64,000 nucleotides of DNA from Polymorphobacter fuscus (GCF_011927825.1 NZ_JAATJI010000002.1:62001-126000); one strand, 5' to 3'. Positions 26,751-35,382 are shown, counted from the stretch's first letter. Made by a program: numbers and translations. The notes: a model not told the origin generated them from the sequence alone.

Positions 26751-28241
26751 CTATTCCTTCGGTGCGGAGCGGCAGCCGGCGGGTTGTTCGCGAACGCTGA
26801 GGACGAAGCTGCCGGCCTGGTTGGGGCGCGTGCCAATGACCTTGAGCACGATCGGGCCGTCCTTCTGCGGCACGAAGAACAGGCAGGAATCGGTCGATTT
26901 GGTCATGCCGGCGACATTGGGGTGGTCATTGTTGGCGAGCAGGGCAAAGAAGCGCTCGCCACTTGCCGTGCGCTGGCTCTTGCCGCGCGGTGTCGACAGC
27001 ACCGACAACATGCCGCCGGCGCCGACAAACGGATCGAGCTCGGGGCTTTCGCTTTCCAGCCGCACTTCATAACCCGAGCCAGCCTTGGCCTTGAACTGGT
27101 AGAGCTTTGTCGGCCGGAATTGCGGAGCGCCATCGGCGTCCTGGCTGAAACTTTCGCCGATCACCAGCGTGCCGCGAGTCACGCCGAGCTTGACCGCTTC
27201 GGGATCGGGGATCCGCAGCAGGTCGGTGCCTTGCGGCGTGGTGATGGTGACGGTGTAGTCGCCGAAGCTGTTCGGGGTCACGCCGCGCAGCCTGACCAGA
27301 TACGAACCCTGTTTGAGGTTGAGGCCGAACGCCGATTCGGTGCCGGGCTCCATGCGGGTGCGCCACAGCATCAGCCGTTCGATCTCGCCATCGGCGTTGC
27401 CCGTCGTCCCGGCGCGGCGCAGGCCGAACCAGTCGAAGGCGGCGTCGTCGGAAACATCGCCGACTTCCAGGAACAGCGGGCCGGTGGCGGTGCCGCGGAA
27501 CAGCACCGGGCCATCGGCATCGATCTTGAGGTCGTGGAGCACATAGGGCCGCAACGATGCGTGCTGGCGGGTGCTGTCCGCATCCACCGATCCGCGCGTG
27601 GTCGGTTTTTCGAGCGGGCGCAGCGCGGGTCGGTCGTCGTTGCCGCTCGATATTTCGGCGGTGAACGCGGTCCCCGCCGGGGCGCCGCCGACCAGCACGA
27701 TATAGTCGCCCTGGTCGGCCAGCATCAGCGCTGCGCGGCTGCGGCCCGGGGCGCCGGCTTCGGCGACATTGCGGTCGTACGACCGGTCGAGCCGGCGCGG
27801 GCGCGGGGCCGCAGCGGCGATCATGCCGTCGACCTCTACCGCCTGTGCCGAAGCGGCGGCCCGGCCCGGCCGGCGCGGTGGCACGGCCGCGTCGGCAGCG
27901 CCGCTTTCGCAGCGCAGGATCTCGATATCGGGGCCAGTGGTGCGCGCCGGATCGGTCCAGCGCGCGTCGACCATCACCAGTCCGGGTTTGCCGGCAAGAC
28001 GCATCGCAGCCACCCCGTCCCGCACCAGCGTGCCGGCCTGGTCCTGAAGGGTGCCGGTGGCGACCTGTGCGCCGGCGCCCCCGGCCCGCAGCGGCACGGT
28101 CGTCATGTTGCAGCTGGGGTCGCCGGCGACCGAGGCGGCGACCGGCCTGGCGGCGATCTGTCGGGCGGGGTCGGGGCCCGGAGCCGCCGCTGCTGCTGCC
28201 GACAGCACCGCCGGCGCCAATCCCAGGACGGCCCGGCGCAT
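26751..28241 (-). CDS. Exported beta-rich protein of unknown function (third gene of protease unit)
   Basis: 496 residues from ATG 28241, which overlaps the protease stop as TGATG. Signal peptide MRRAVLGLAPAVLSAAAAAAPG. The mature protein has repeated beta segments of the type GDYIVLVGGAPAGTAFTAEI, GSYLVRLRGVTPNSFGDYTVTI and GSFVLSVREQP, similar in pattern to bacterial pre-peptidase C-terminal (PPC-like) domains, which bind surfaces or assist secreted proteases. Three to four such modules seem to be present. Cysteines occur near both ends (SCNMTT, ILRCES, SCLFFV, AGCRS). No catalytic motif is seen. Coupling to the protease suggests that the two act together outside the cytoplasm. Confidence 0.65.
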   Translation of the reverse strand: MRRAVLGLAPAVLSAAAAAAPGPDPARQIAARPVAASVAGDPSCNMTTVPLRAGGAGAQVATGTLQDQAGTLVRDGVAAMRLAGKPGLVMVDARWTDPARTTGPDIEILRCESGAADAAVPPRRPGRAAASAQAVEVDGMIAAAAPRPRRLDRSYDRNVAEAGAPGRSRAALMLADQGDYIVLVGGAPAGTAFTAEISSGNDDRPALRPLEKPTTRGSVDADSTRQHASLRPYVLHDLKIDADGPVLFRGTATGPLFLEVGDVSDDAAFDWFGLRRAGTTGNADGEIERLMLWRTRMEPGTESAFGLNLKQGSYLVRLRGVTPNSFGDYTVTITTPQGTDLLRIPDPEAVKLGVTRGTLVIGESFSQDADGAPQFRPTKLYQFKAKAGSGYEVRLESESPELDPFVGAGGMLSVLSTPRGKSQRTASGERFFALLANNDHPNVAGMTKSTDSCLFFVPQKDGPIVLKVIGTRPNQAGSFVLSVREQPAGCRSAPKE

Positions 28242-29599
28242 CACCGGCCGCTGCCCATCGGCTCGATCCGCCGGCAACCGCTCACCGACAGGAAATCGAG
28301 CGGAATGGCCTGTCGGGCGTTCTTGGGGGCAGCGAGGCCCGACAGCATGAAGGTCAGTTCGTGCGGCGGGATATCGTCGGCCAGGAACTTGATGGCCTGA
28401 TCGACTTTTTCCTGCTCGTTGAGCGACGTGATGCGCTGGCGGCCGCGAATTAAGGACCGGATCGCGATCAGCAGTTCGGGGGAGCGCGTCCAGCTATAGA
28501 CCGATCGCGGCCCGCCGCTGCTGCTGCTCAATTGCACGAACCGGGCTTGAAGCTGCGGTGGGAAGCGCAGCACCGGAATGAAGGTGGTGGTCTTTGCCGA
28601 CGCCCGCTGTCCCGTCGCCGGGTCGTTCAGGCATCGTGCCAGGTCATCCACGGTCATCGCCGTTTCGTCGCTGCTGGAGGCGAGATCGATGTCGGAATCG
28701 GCGGGGCGGCTTGCGCCGGCGGCCTTTGTGCAGCCGGGATAGGCGAACTGCGTGGTAATGCCGACAGCCCGAACCTTGGCCAGACGGTCGCTGCCCAGCA
28801 CTTCAAGCACCGGCGATCCCGAGGCGCCCTTGAGCGTCGTCCAGTCATTGGCCTGATAGGCAGAGTTGATCTTCTCGGCGACAAAGCCATAGTCGCGGCC
28901 CGATTCGGTCCACCAGACGCCTTCCTCCACAGGCTTTCCGCCTTCGACCGGCGCGTTCTGGAAGGCGTAGGAACGAAGGGGAATAGGGTCGGACTTCGTC
29001 GGGGGTTTGCGCAGCGGGCCGATCATGACGGGCAGGACAATGTCATTGTCCGGCGTTTCGATATCGGCGGCGAAGAACCACTGGTCGGAATTCTTGCGGA
29101 TATCGTCGTCGTTCAACGTCTTGGCATTGGTGGCGCGGCCGTCGTCGCGCGTGATCGTCAGTAGATCGTTGCTGTAATTCTCGGCCTCGGCGTTGGCATC
29201 GCAGAAAGCAGAGTCGATACTGGCGCGATAGCTGGTAGAACTTTCCATGGGCCGCGCCGGAACGACGAGCTCTATTTTTCCCGGCTTTGCCTTGTTCAGG
29301 GCACAAACATCCCTGACGACATGGGCTGCCGTCGCAAACAGAATCCGCCACCGTGATCGGCCGGTGGTCTCGCAGTCGGCATCCGGGTTGCAGGCGCTCA
29401 GCGCCACGGCGTGGATGGCAAAGGCGTTGCCAATGACGCGCGCGGTCGGCGCATCGGGCGCGCCATTGTAGAAATAAGCAAAGGCGTAAAGGTGCCGGCC
29501 GGGCGCGCGGCCGGGACCGCACGGCTCCTGATCAGCGGCGGACAAGGCCGTTGGCGCCAGCGCCGCTGCCATCAGCAGCATGGCCGGCGCCGTCTTCAC
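28241..29599 (-). CDS. Exported trypsin-like (chymotrypsin-fold) serine protease
   Basis: 452 residues. Signal peptide MKTAPAMLLMAAALAPTALSA. The catalytic triad can be read as His93 in FATAAHVV, Asp145 in YSNDLLTIT and Ser260 in KGASGSPVLEV (GxSGxP), in correct order and spacing for an S1/V8-like domain. Many cysteines could form disulfides in the periplasm. A C-terminal ~140-residue helical extension (RSPELLIAIRSLIRGRQRI onward) follows the protease domain and has no recognised match. Start and stop both overlap the neighbours by 1-4 nt, so the three genes are translationally coupled. The substrate is unknown; the product of the preceding gene is the obvious candidate. Confidence 0.8.
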   Translation of the reverse strand: MKTAPAMLLMAAALAPTALSAADQEPCGPGRAPGRHLYAFAYFYNGAPDAPTARVIGNAFAIHAVALSACNPDADCETTGRSRWRILFATAAHVVRDVCALNKAKPGKIELVVPARPMESSTSYRASIDSAFCDANAEAENYSNDLLTITRDDGRATNAKTLNDDDIRKNSDQWFFAADIETPDNDIVLPVMIGPLRKPPTKSDPIPLRSYAFQNAPVEGGKPVEEGVWWTESGRDYGFVAEKINSAYQANDWTTLKGASGSPVLEVLGSDRLAKVRAVGITTQFAYPGCTKAAGASRPADSDIDLASSSDETAMTVDDLARCLNDPATGQRASAKTTTFIPVLRFPPQLQARFVQLSSSSGGPRSVYSWTRSPELLIAIRSLIRGRQRITSLNEQEKVDQAIKFLADDIPPHELTFMLSGLAAPKNARQAIPLDFLSVSGCRRIEPMGSGR

Positions 29600-30489
29600 A
29601 TCGGCTCCGTCGTCGCGAACACCGGGGCATCGTCCGATACGGGCTTCCAGCCGAGTTCATAGGTCGGTGTCGACGACACTTCGGTGTTGGGATCGGCGGT
29701 TTCCAGCCGGACGATATTGGCGGCAACGAACTGGCGCGGCGCCTTGTCGGCACGCGCCAGCACGAACGACTGGTCGGTCTGGCCCGACAATTTCATGCCG
29801 GTGCCGGCAGCGATGGTATCGGCGGCATCGGCGTCGAGCGACAGCTTGGCGCCGCTTTTCTGGTTGAGCACGAACTTCATCGTTTCGGGTGAAACCGCGC
29901 TGATCACCATGTAGATCGGAATCCGGAAGGTGCCGTCCGCGTTGCGCGGCCGGCTCTGCAAGATCTCGGCGCAATCGGCCGTCAGCGTCCGCCACACCTT
30001 CTTGCCCGTCCTGGGGTCGAGCGCGACCGGCTGGGCGATTTCCAGCTGCGTCGCCTTGGGAATGCTGATGGACACGTTGGAAATCTGGTTGAGATTGACA
30101 CCGAGCGCGGCCTTGATCTTGTCCCCCAGCACCGGCGGCAGGAACTTCAGCGACAGGTCGAAGCCTTTTTCGCGCGCCACCGTCTCGTCGGGAAAGGACA
30201 GGGTGCTGCTCACCGGGGGCGCCGTGAACGCCTGCCTGCAGACCGATTTCTGGAAGACATTGCCGTCGATATTGCGCTGCAGGCGGTAGATGTAGCCGGG
30301 CTCGAAGCTCGTGCTGGCGGGGATCAGCGGCGTCAGGCCAAGTTTCTGGATCGACTTGCGATAATCCTTGAAGTTGGTTGCGGGCTGCGACAGCGCCGCC
30401 ACCGATGAAGCACAAAGCCAGCCAAGGACAATACAGGCAATCGCGACCTTCGAACGCCGCAATCCGAGTGTCGACTCGTTGTGCATCAT
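29596..30489 (-). CDS. Exported protein of unknown function, first gene of protease unit (possible gasdermin-like fold)
   Basis: 297 residues. An N-terminal signal or anchor (residues ~12-35) is preceded by RR. The mature part holds two cysteines (84 and 173). No confident family match. By eye the order of elements (short helix plus LGLTPLIPASTSFEPGYIYRL; amphipathic segment FDLSLKFLPPVLGDKIKAAL; IYMVISAVSPETMKFVL; FVAANIVRLE) follows the general layout I remember for bacterial gasdermins, with ~35 polar residues after the last strand. That is a weak pattern likeness and may be chance: bacterial gasdermins lack signal peptides. Its ATGA overlaps the protease start. A good promoter lies just upstream. 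Confidence 0.6.
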   Translation of the reverse strand: MMHNESTLGLRRSKVAIACIVLGWLCASSVAALSQPATNFKDYRKSIQKLGLTPLIPASTSFEPGYIYRLQRNIDGNVFQKSVCRQAFTAPPVSSTLSFPDETVAREKGFDLSLKFLPPVLGDKIKAALGVNLNQISNVSISIPKATQLEIAQPVALDPRTGKKVWRTLTADCAEILQSRPRNADGTFRIPIYMVISAVSPETMKFVLNQKSGAKLSLDADAADTIAAGTGMKLSGQTDQSFVLARADKAPRQFVAANIVRLETADPNTEVSSTPTYELGWKPVSDDAPVFATTEPM

Positions 30490-30506
30490 TTCGCTCCCCT
30501 TGCAAA

Positions 30507-30553
30507 AATCTATCCCAATGGGAGTTTTCCGTCAATGTCGCGGTGCATGCACC
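30507..30553 (-). promoter_or_regulatory. Promoter and palindromic operator of the protease unit
   Basis: On the minus strand: -35 TTGACG (30530-30535), spacer of exactly 17 bp, -10 TAGATT (30507-30512), with the start codon only ~20 bp downstream of -10 and a GGGGAG ribosome site between. Just upstream of -35 is a perfect 12-bp palindrome GGTGCATGCACC (30542-30553), overlapped by ACCATGGT. The position suits an activator or a repressor. The surrounding 150 bp is clearly poorer in GC than the genes. Confidence 0.55.
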
Positions 30554-30737
30554 ATGGTGTAGACATATGACCTTTGGCATGTCTGAAACTGTTCTTGGAC
30601 AAGACAAGATCGAAAGCATTACTTCCGAAGATGCGCGCAGCGATCGGATGCGACGACCTGCGGAAATGGTGCGCTAACGGCGTCTGCCGGCGAATGTCTA
30701 CCGATCGACTTGGCGCCCTCGGCGTGCTGCGCCGCCA

Positions 30738-30764
30738 GGCCGGCGGTCCAGTAACCCGCCGGCC
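30738..30764 (-). terminator. Strong hairpin just after the lysR stop
   Basis: Perfect 9-bp stem GGCCGGCGG / CCGCCGGCC with a 9-nt loop, starting 3 nt past the lysR stop codon. There is no T-run, so it may be a factor-dependent terminator. It separates lysR from the protease unit downstream on the same strand. The rest of 30554-30737 holds no gene; TGTTCTTGGACAAGACA near 30590 is another imperfect palindrome. Confidence 0.45.
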
Positions 30765-30767
30765 ACC

Positions 30768-31697
30768 CTAGATGTCGGCAAGCCCCGCGCTGTCGCCGTC
30801 GCTGCGACCCCGTTCGATGAACTGGTCGAGCAGCCAGGCTGCTGCCGGCCCCGGCGGCACGTCGCGGCGCCAGATCCCGGAAAAGCGATATGTGCCGCCC
30901 GGTGCCTCCGGCATCGCCAGCCGCACCAGGGTCCCCGCCACCAGATCGGGCTCGATCAGCGGCAACGGCATGTTGCCCCAACCGATGCCTTCGCGCAGCA
31001 GCGCATGCTTGGCGCCCAGGTCCGCCAGTCGCCAGGTGCGCGGCGACAGCACCGAAAAATCCCGGCCTTCGGTCAGCGGTGACCGGTCGGTCAGCACCAG
31101 CTGGACATAGTTGCGCCCGGCCCCCGGCGGGATCGGCAGCATCCGCGCCAGCGGGTGGTCGGGCGCCGCCACCGGCACCATCGCTACCGCGCCGGCGGCA
31201 ATTGTTTCCAGCCCGGTGATGCTGGTCGCCAGCGGTCCCGAAATGCCGACCACCGCCTTCTGGTCGTTGACCAGCGCCGTGACCGCCCCCAGCGTCTCGA
31301 CATGCAGTCGCAGCGTCACCGTGGGGAACTGGGTGGCAAAGGCGCGCAGGATCAGCCCCAGCCGGTGCACCGGCAGCATGACATCGACGGCCAGATTGAC
31401 CTCTGCCTCCAACCCGTCGAGCAGGCCCTTGACCTTGGCGCGCAGCCCGTCGATGCCCTGGGCGACCCCCCGCGCTTCCGCCAGCACGGCGCGACCGGCA
31501 TCGGTCAGCACCGGCTTGCGCGTGCCCGCGCGATCGAACAGCCGGACGCCGAGCTGCGCCTCCAGATTGGCAATGCCATAGCTGATTACCGACACGGCCC
31601 GGTTCAGCCGGCGGCCGGCTGCGGCAAAGCTGCCGGTATCGACGACCGCGATGAAGACCCGCAACTGGTCGAAGGTGGGCAGGCCGGGGTTCGTCAT
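30768..31697 (-). CDS. LysR-type transcriptional regulator
   Basis: 309 residues from ATG 31697. N-terminal winged helix (TFDQLRVFIAVVDTGSFAAAGRRLNRAVSVISYGIANLEAQLGVRLFDR) and a C-terminal periplasmic-binding-protein-like effector domain. It is divergent from the pirin gene with 125 bp between the starts, an arrangement commonly seen for LysR-pirin pairs, so it probably regulates pirin and itself. The effector is unknown. Inverted repeats in the shared region could be its sites. Confidence 0.9.
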   Translation of the reverse strand: MTNPGLPTFDQLRVFIAVVDTGSFAAAGRRLNRAVSVISYGIANLEAQLGVRLFDRAGTRKPVLTDAGRAVLAEARGVAQGIDGLRAKVKGLLDGLEAEVNLAVDVMLPVHRLGLILRAFATQFPTVTLRLHVETLGAVTALVNDQKAVVGISGPLATSITGLETIAAGAVAMVPVAAPDHPLARMLPIPPGAGRNYVQLVLTDRSPLTEGRDFSVLSPRTWRLADLGAKHALLREGIGWGNMPLPLIEPDLVAGTLVRLAMPEAPGGTYRFSGIWRRDVPPGPAAAWLLDQFIERGRSDGDSAGLADI

Positions 31698-31706
31698 TTC
31701 GACTTT

Positions 31707-31733
31707 CTCGAACGATCGAGCGGATATTATCCG
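31707..31733. promoter_or_regulatory. Candidate LysR operator between lysR and pirin
   Basis: Two adjacent inverted repeats: CTCG-N6-CGAG (31707-31720) and CGGATA-T-TATCCG (31721-31733, perfect). They lie directly upstream of the lysR start in the divergent region, as expected for autoregulated LysR sites. The second includes an AT-rich core. Confidence 0.4.
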
Positions 31734-31822
31734 ACTGAGCAAGGGGCGTGAAGCCGCTTAAATCACCGGCATCGCGGCGACGGGCATCGGCCCCACCCGC
31801 CGCAAGACAAGGAGTTCAAGCG

Positions 31823-32521
31823 ATGATCGACCTGCGTCCCTTCAACAGCCTCGGCGGTGCCAACCACGGCTGGCTCGATGCCAAGCACCATTTCTCCTTT
31901 GCCAATTACCATGATCCCAAGCGGATGAACTGGGGCAATCTGCGCGTCTGGAACGATGACACCATCGCGCCCAATTCGGGCTTCCCGCCGCATCCGCACC
32001 GCGACATGGAAATCATCACCTATGTCCGTGAAGGCGCGATCACCCATCAGGACAATCTCGGCAATCTGGGTCGTACCGAAGCCGGCGATGTCCAGGTGAT
32101 GAGCGCCGGCACCGGCATCACCCATGCCGAATACAACAAGGAAGACATCACCACCCGGATCTTCCAGATCTGGATCCAGCCGACCCGCAGCGGCGAAAAG
32201 CCCGGTTGGGGCGCGCGCCCCTTCCCCAAGGGTGAACGCTCGGGACAGTTCGTCGTTCTCGCCAGCGGCTTCGACGGCGATGGCGACGCCCTGCCGATCC
32301 GCACCAACGCGCGGGTGGTGGCGGCAACGCTGAAGGCCGGCGACACCGCCGAATATCCGCTCGGCAAGGACCGGCGCGCCTATCTCGTGCCGGCGACCGG
32401 TGCCGTCGAGATCGAAGGCACCCGCGTCAACGCCCGGGACGGCGCCGCGGTCAGCGACCTCGACGTGCTGCGGGTGACGGCAATCGCGGACAGCGAGATC
32501 GTCCTCGTCGACGCCGCCTGA
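31823..32521 (+). CDS. Pirin family protein (YhaK/quercetinase-like cupin)
   Basis: 232 residues from ATG 31823, with AAGGAG 8 nt upstream; earlier in-frame starts lie in the regulatory region. N-terminal cupin with metal ligands in FPPHPHRDMEIITYV and GTGITHAEYN, which match the two His, His and Glu/His positions of pirins. Then GDVQVMSAG and a second, degenerate cupin. Pirins of this group have quercetin 2,3-dioxygenase or redox-sensing roles; which applies is not shown. Partner of the divergent LysR. Confidence 0.92.
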   Translation: MIDLRPFNSLGGANHGWLDAKHHFSFANYHDPKRMNWGNLRVWNDDTIAPNSGFPPHPHRDMEIITYVREGAITHQDNLGNLGRTEAGDVQVMSAGTGITHAEYNKEDITTRIFQIWIQPTRSGEKPGWGARPFPKGERSGQFVVLASGFDGDGDALPIRTNARVVAATLKAGDTAEYPLGKDRRAYLVPATGAVEIEGTRVNARDGAAVSDLDVLRVTAIADSEIVLVDAA

Positions 32522-32536
32522 CGGCTTGCCGGCGAA

Positions 32537-33235
32537 CTATCGGCTGAGCAGGTCCGCCACGAACGCCGGCACCAGCGTGCCGGCGGGGCCGTGGCGGGCC
32601 GCGTCGAAGAGCGGCGTCCCCGCCGATGGATCGAGGTTGAGCTCCAGCGTCCGGGCGCCGGCGGCGCGCGCCAGGCCGACGAACCCCGCCGCCGGATAGA
32701 CCGCGCCCGATGTGCCGATCGACACGAACAGGTCGCACGCCGAAATCGCCGCGTCGATCAGGTCCATCTGGTACGGCATTTCGCCGAACCAGACGATGTC
32801 GGGCCGCAACGCCGGCGCGTCGCAACGCGGGCAGGGCGGGTTGCCGGACAGGGCGATCCGCCATTCCGGCGCGGCACCGCAGGCGGTACACAGGGCGCGG
32901 TTGAGTTCGCCATGCATGTGCACCAGCCGCCGCGACCCGGCGCGTTCGTGCAGGTCATCGACATTCTGGGTGACGAGCAGCAATTCCCCGCGCCATTCGG
33001 CATCCAGCTGCGCCAGCGCCCGATGCGCGGCATTGGGCGCCACGCCCGCCAGTGCGGCACGCCGCGCATCGTAAAAGCGCTGGACGAGCACCCGGTCCCG
33101 CACGAACGCCTCGGGCGTCGCCACATCCTCCACGCGATGCCCCTCCCACAATCCGTCGGGACCGCGGAACGTCGGCACGCCCGATTCGGCGGAAACGCCG
33201 GCGCCGGTCAGGATGACGATATTGCGAAGGGTCAT
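32537..33235 (-). CDS. cobB: NAD-dependent protein deacylase (sirtuin)
   Basis: 232 residues from ATG 33235; the much longer open frame beyond it is antisense to dapB. NAD site LTGAGVSAESGVPTFRGPDGLW, catalytic QNVDDLHERAG and HMHGEL, and zinc knuckle CTACG..CPRC. The YDARR segment supplies the Tyr and Arg that mark class III sirtuins, which prefer succinyl or malonyl lysine. It removes acyl groups from protein lysines, consuming NAD. Divergent from dapB. Confidence 0.93.
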   Translation of the reverse strand: MTLRNIVILTGAGVSAESGVPTFRGPDGLWEGHRVEDVATPEAFVRDRVLVQRFYDARRAALAGVAPNAAHRALAQLDAEWRGELLLVTQNVDDLHERAGSRRLVHMHGELNRALCTACGAAPEWRIALSGNPPCPRCDAPALRPDIVWFGEMPYQMDLIDAAISACDLFVSIGTSGAVYPAAGFVGLARAAGARTLELNLDPSAGTPLFDAARHGPAGTLVPAFVADLLSR

Positions 33236-33310
33236 GACGCTGCCATAGCGGCTCGCACCACGGCGCGGGAAGCGGTTGCGTGATCGCCCCCCCGGGTTCA
33301 CAACATCGTC

Positions 33311-34123
33311 ATGGCAAGCAGCAGGATCAAGATCGGTGTTCTGGGCGCCGGCGGGCGCATGGGGCAGGCGATCATCGCCGGCGTCGGCGCCGATCCGCAA
33401 CTGGTGCTCGCCGGCGCCATCGAACGCGCCGGCCACCCCCTTGTCGGCCGGCCGCTCGGGCCGCCGTTCCCCACTTCGATGACCATCTGTTCCAACCATG
33501 GCCCGTTGGCGAACAGCAGCGACGTGCTTGTGGATTTCACCGCGCCGGCCGCGCTGGAAGCAACGCTCGACGCCGCTCTCGATGGCAAGGCGGCGATCGT
33601 CATCGGCACGACCGGGCTGGAGCCCCGCCACCATGCGCTGATCGACCGGGCGGCGCGGTCGATCCCGGTGCTGCAGGCCGCCAACACCAGCCTTGGCGTG
33701 ACCCTGCTGGCCCGGCTCGTTGCCGATGCGGCGCGCGCGCTGGGCCCCGAATGGGATATCGAGATCGCCGAACTTCACCATCGCCACAAGGTCGATTCGC
33801 CGTCGGGGACCGCGCTGGCGCTGGGTGCCGCCGCAGCGGCGGGGCGCGGTGTCGATCTCGCCAGGGTCAGCGACCGCGGGCGTGACGGCATCACCGGCGC
33901 GCGCGTGGCGGGCCATATCGGCTTTGCCGCCCTGCGCGGGGGCAGCGCGGCGGGGGATCACAGCGTTCTGTTTGCCGGCGATGGGGAACGGATCGAGCTG
34001 CGCCACCTTGCCGAAAACCGCGATATCTTCGCGCGCGGGGCGCTGCGGGCGGCGCAGTGGCTCGCCCACCAGCGCCCCGGCCGCTACACCATGGACGATG
34101 TGCTGGGGCTGCCGTCACGGTAG
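33311..34123 (+). CDS. dapB: 4-hydroxy-tetrahydrodipicolinate reductase
   Basis: 270 residues. NAD(P)H-binding motif IGVLGAGGRMGQAI at the N-terminus, FVDFTAPAA-type segment (VLVDFTAPAALEATLD), GTTGL, and the catalytic/substrate loop ELHHRHKVDSPSGTAL with its conserved His-His and Lys. It acts in the diaminopimelate branch of lysine and peptidoglycan synthesis. Its last 40 nt overlap the 3' end of the DUF2244-like gene tail to tail. Confidence 0.96.
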   Translation: MASSRIKIGVLGAGGRMGQAIIAGVGADPQLVLAGAIERAGHPLVGRPLGPPFPTSMTICSNHGPLANSSDVLVDFTAPAALEATLDAALDGKAAIVIGTTGLEPRHHALIDRAARSIPVLQAANTSLGVTLLARLVADAARALGPEWDIEIAELHHRHKVDSPSGTALALGAAAAAGRGVDLARVSDRGRDGITGARVAGHIGFAALRGGSAAGDHSVLFAGDGERIELRHLAENRDIFARGALRAAQWLAHQRPGRYTMDDVLGLPSR

Positions 34124-34563
34124 GCACTCAGCGCGGCGGCAATCGTCGCCCCCACGGCGCGGCGTTCGGGCGCGGACAGGAACCCGCCGACCCGCACGCG
34201 CCGGCCATGGCCCGTCAACCAGACATGGGCGTCCCCTGCCGGGGTTTCCTCGATCTCGACCCGCGTCCAATAGGGCTCGAACCCGAAACGCCGCTCAACG
34301 CCATGGGCGCTGACACGTTGCAGGGTCAGTGCATCATCGACCAGCGTGACGCGTTCATGGCCACGGCCGGCGGCGGTGTTGCTGCGGAACGCCCAGGCCA
34401 GCAACGCCACATCGATGACCATGAAGGGAATGACCGGCCACGCCCCGAGCGCCAGGAAACGCAGGCCGCCGAGAAAAAACACCCCGCCGACGGCCGCCAC
34501 CAGCCAGCGCGTGTGACGCGGGTCGAACGACCGGTTCGGGGTCAGGGTCAGGTCCAGAATCAC
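34084..34563 (-). CDS. DUF2244-like small membrane protein
   Basis: 159 residues. Short cytoplasmic N-terminus (LDLTLTPNRSFDPRH), two adjacent membrane helices (residues ~20-35 and ~41-58), then a soluble C-terminal domain with RVTLVDDALTLQR and YWTRVEIEE. This layout fits DUF2244, small membrane proteins often found in alphaproteobacteria near respiratory genes. Function unknown. Its 3' end overlaps dapB by 40 nt in the opposite direction. Confidence 0.8.
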   Translation of the reverse strand: MILDLTLTPNRSFDPRHTRWLVAAVGGVFFLGGLRFLALGAWPVIPFMVIDVALLAWAFRSNTAAGRGHERVTLVDDALTLQRVSAHGVERRFGFEPYWTRVEIEETPAGDAHVWLTGHGRRVRVGGFLSAPERRAVGATIAAALSAYRDGSPSTSSMV

Positions 34564-34624
34564 GCGGTGACTTTAGCGGCGCGGCGCTGGACTTCCACCC
34601 GCTGCGACGTCAGAGCATCGCCCG

Positions 34625-35263
34625 ATGACGCCTGACCGGATCGAAGCCTTTTACACGCGCCTGGCGGCGGCAAATCCGGCGCCCGTCACCGAGCTTGCAT
34701 ATTCCAACCCCTATACGCTGCTCGTCGCCGTGGTGCTGTCGGCGCAATCGACCGATATCGGCGTCAACAAGGCGACCCGCGGGCTGTTTGCCGCCGCGTC
34801 GGACCCGGCGGCGATGCTGGCGCTGGGGGAAGCCAGTGTGCGCGACCATATCCGCACGATCGGCCTGTTCAACACCAAGGCAAGAAATGTCATCGCGCTG
34901 TCGGCGATTCTGGTCGCCGAACATGGCGGGGCGGTGCCGGCGGACCGCGACGCGCTGGAACGCCTGCCCGGTGTGGGGCGAAAGACCGCCAATGTCGTCC
35001 TCAACACCGCCTTCGGCCAGGACACCTGCGCCGTCGACACGCATATCTTCCGGGTCGCCAACCGCACCGGCCTTGCGCCCGGCAAGACCGTGCTGGCGGT
35101 GGAAGACGCGATCATGGCACGAACGCCGAAGCGGTTCCTGCGCAACGCCCATCATTGGCTGATCCTGCACGGCCGCTATGTCTGCACGGCACGAAAGCCG
35201 CACTGCCCGGCGTGTCCGGTTGCGGACCTGTGCGATTATCCGGCCAAGACTCCGCCGGTCTGA
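34625..35263 (+). CDS. nth: Endonuclease III
   Basis: 212 residues. Helix-hairpin-helix LERLPGVGRKTANVVLNTAFG with the catalytic lysine, the aspartate in AVDTHIFRVANRTGL, and the C-terminal 4Fe-4S loop CTARKPHCPACPVADLC (C-x6-C-x2-C-x5-C). It is the bifunctional DNA glycosylase/AP lyase that removes oxidised pyrimidines in base excision repair. Full length. Confidence 0.97.
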   Translation: MTPDRIEAFYTRLAAANPAPVTELAYSNPYTLLVAVVLSAQSTDIGVNKATRGLFAAASDPAAMLALGEASVRDHIRTIGLFNTKARNVIALSAILVAEHGGAVPADRDALERLPGVGRKTANVVLNTAFGQDTCAVDTHIFRVANRTGLAPGKTVLAVEDAIMARTPKRFLRNAHHWLILHGRYVCTARKPHCPACPVADLCDYPAKTPPV

Positions 35264-35382
35264 TGCAGGTGCACAGTTAAGCGCGGGTTCACCCGAAACG
35301 GCCAAAAGTATCCTCGTAATAAGTTGCGTTGCTTTTTCCTGCCGTTGCAGGTTTGTTGTCGGGGGCGATCGGGGACCGGACG

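Noticed and set aside
33236..34069. N-terminal extension of the sirtuin frame
   Set aside because: It lies opposite dapB and has no sirtuin-like sequence. The conserved protein starts at 33235.
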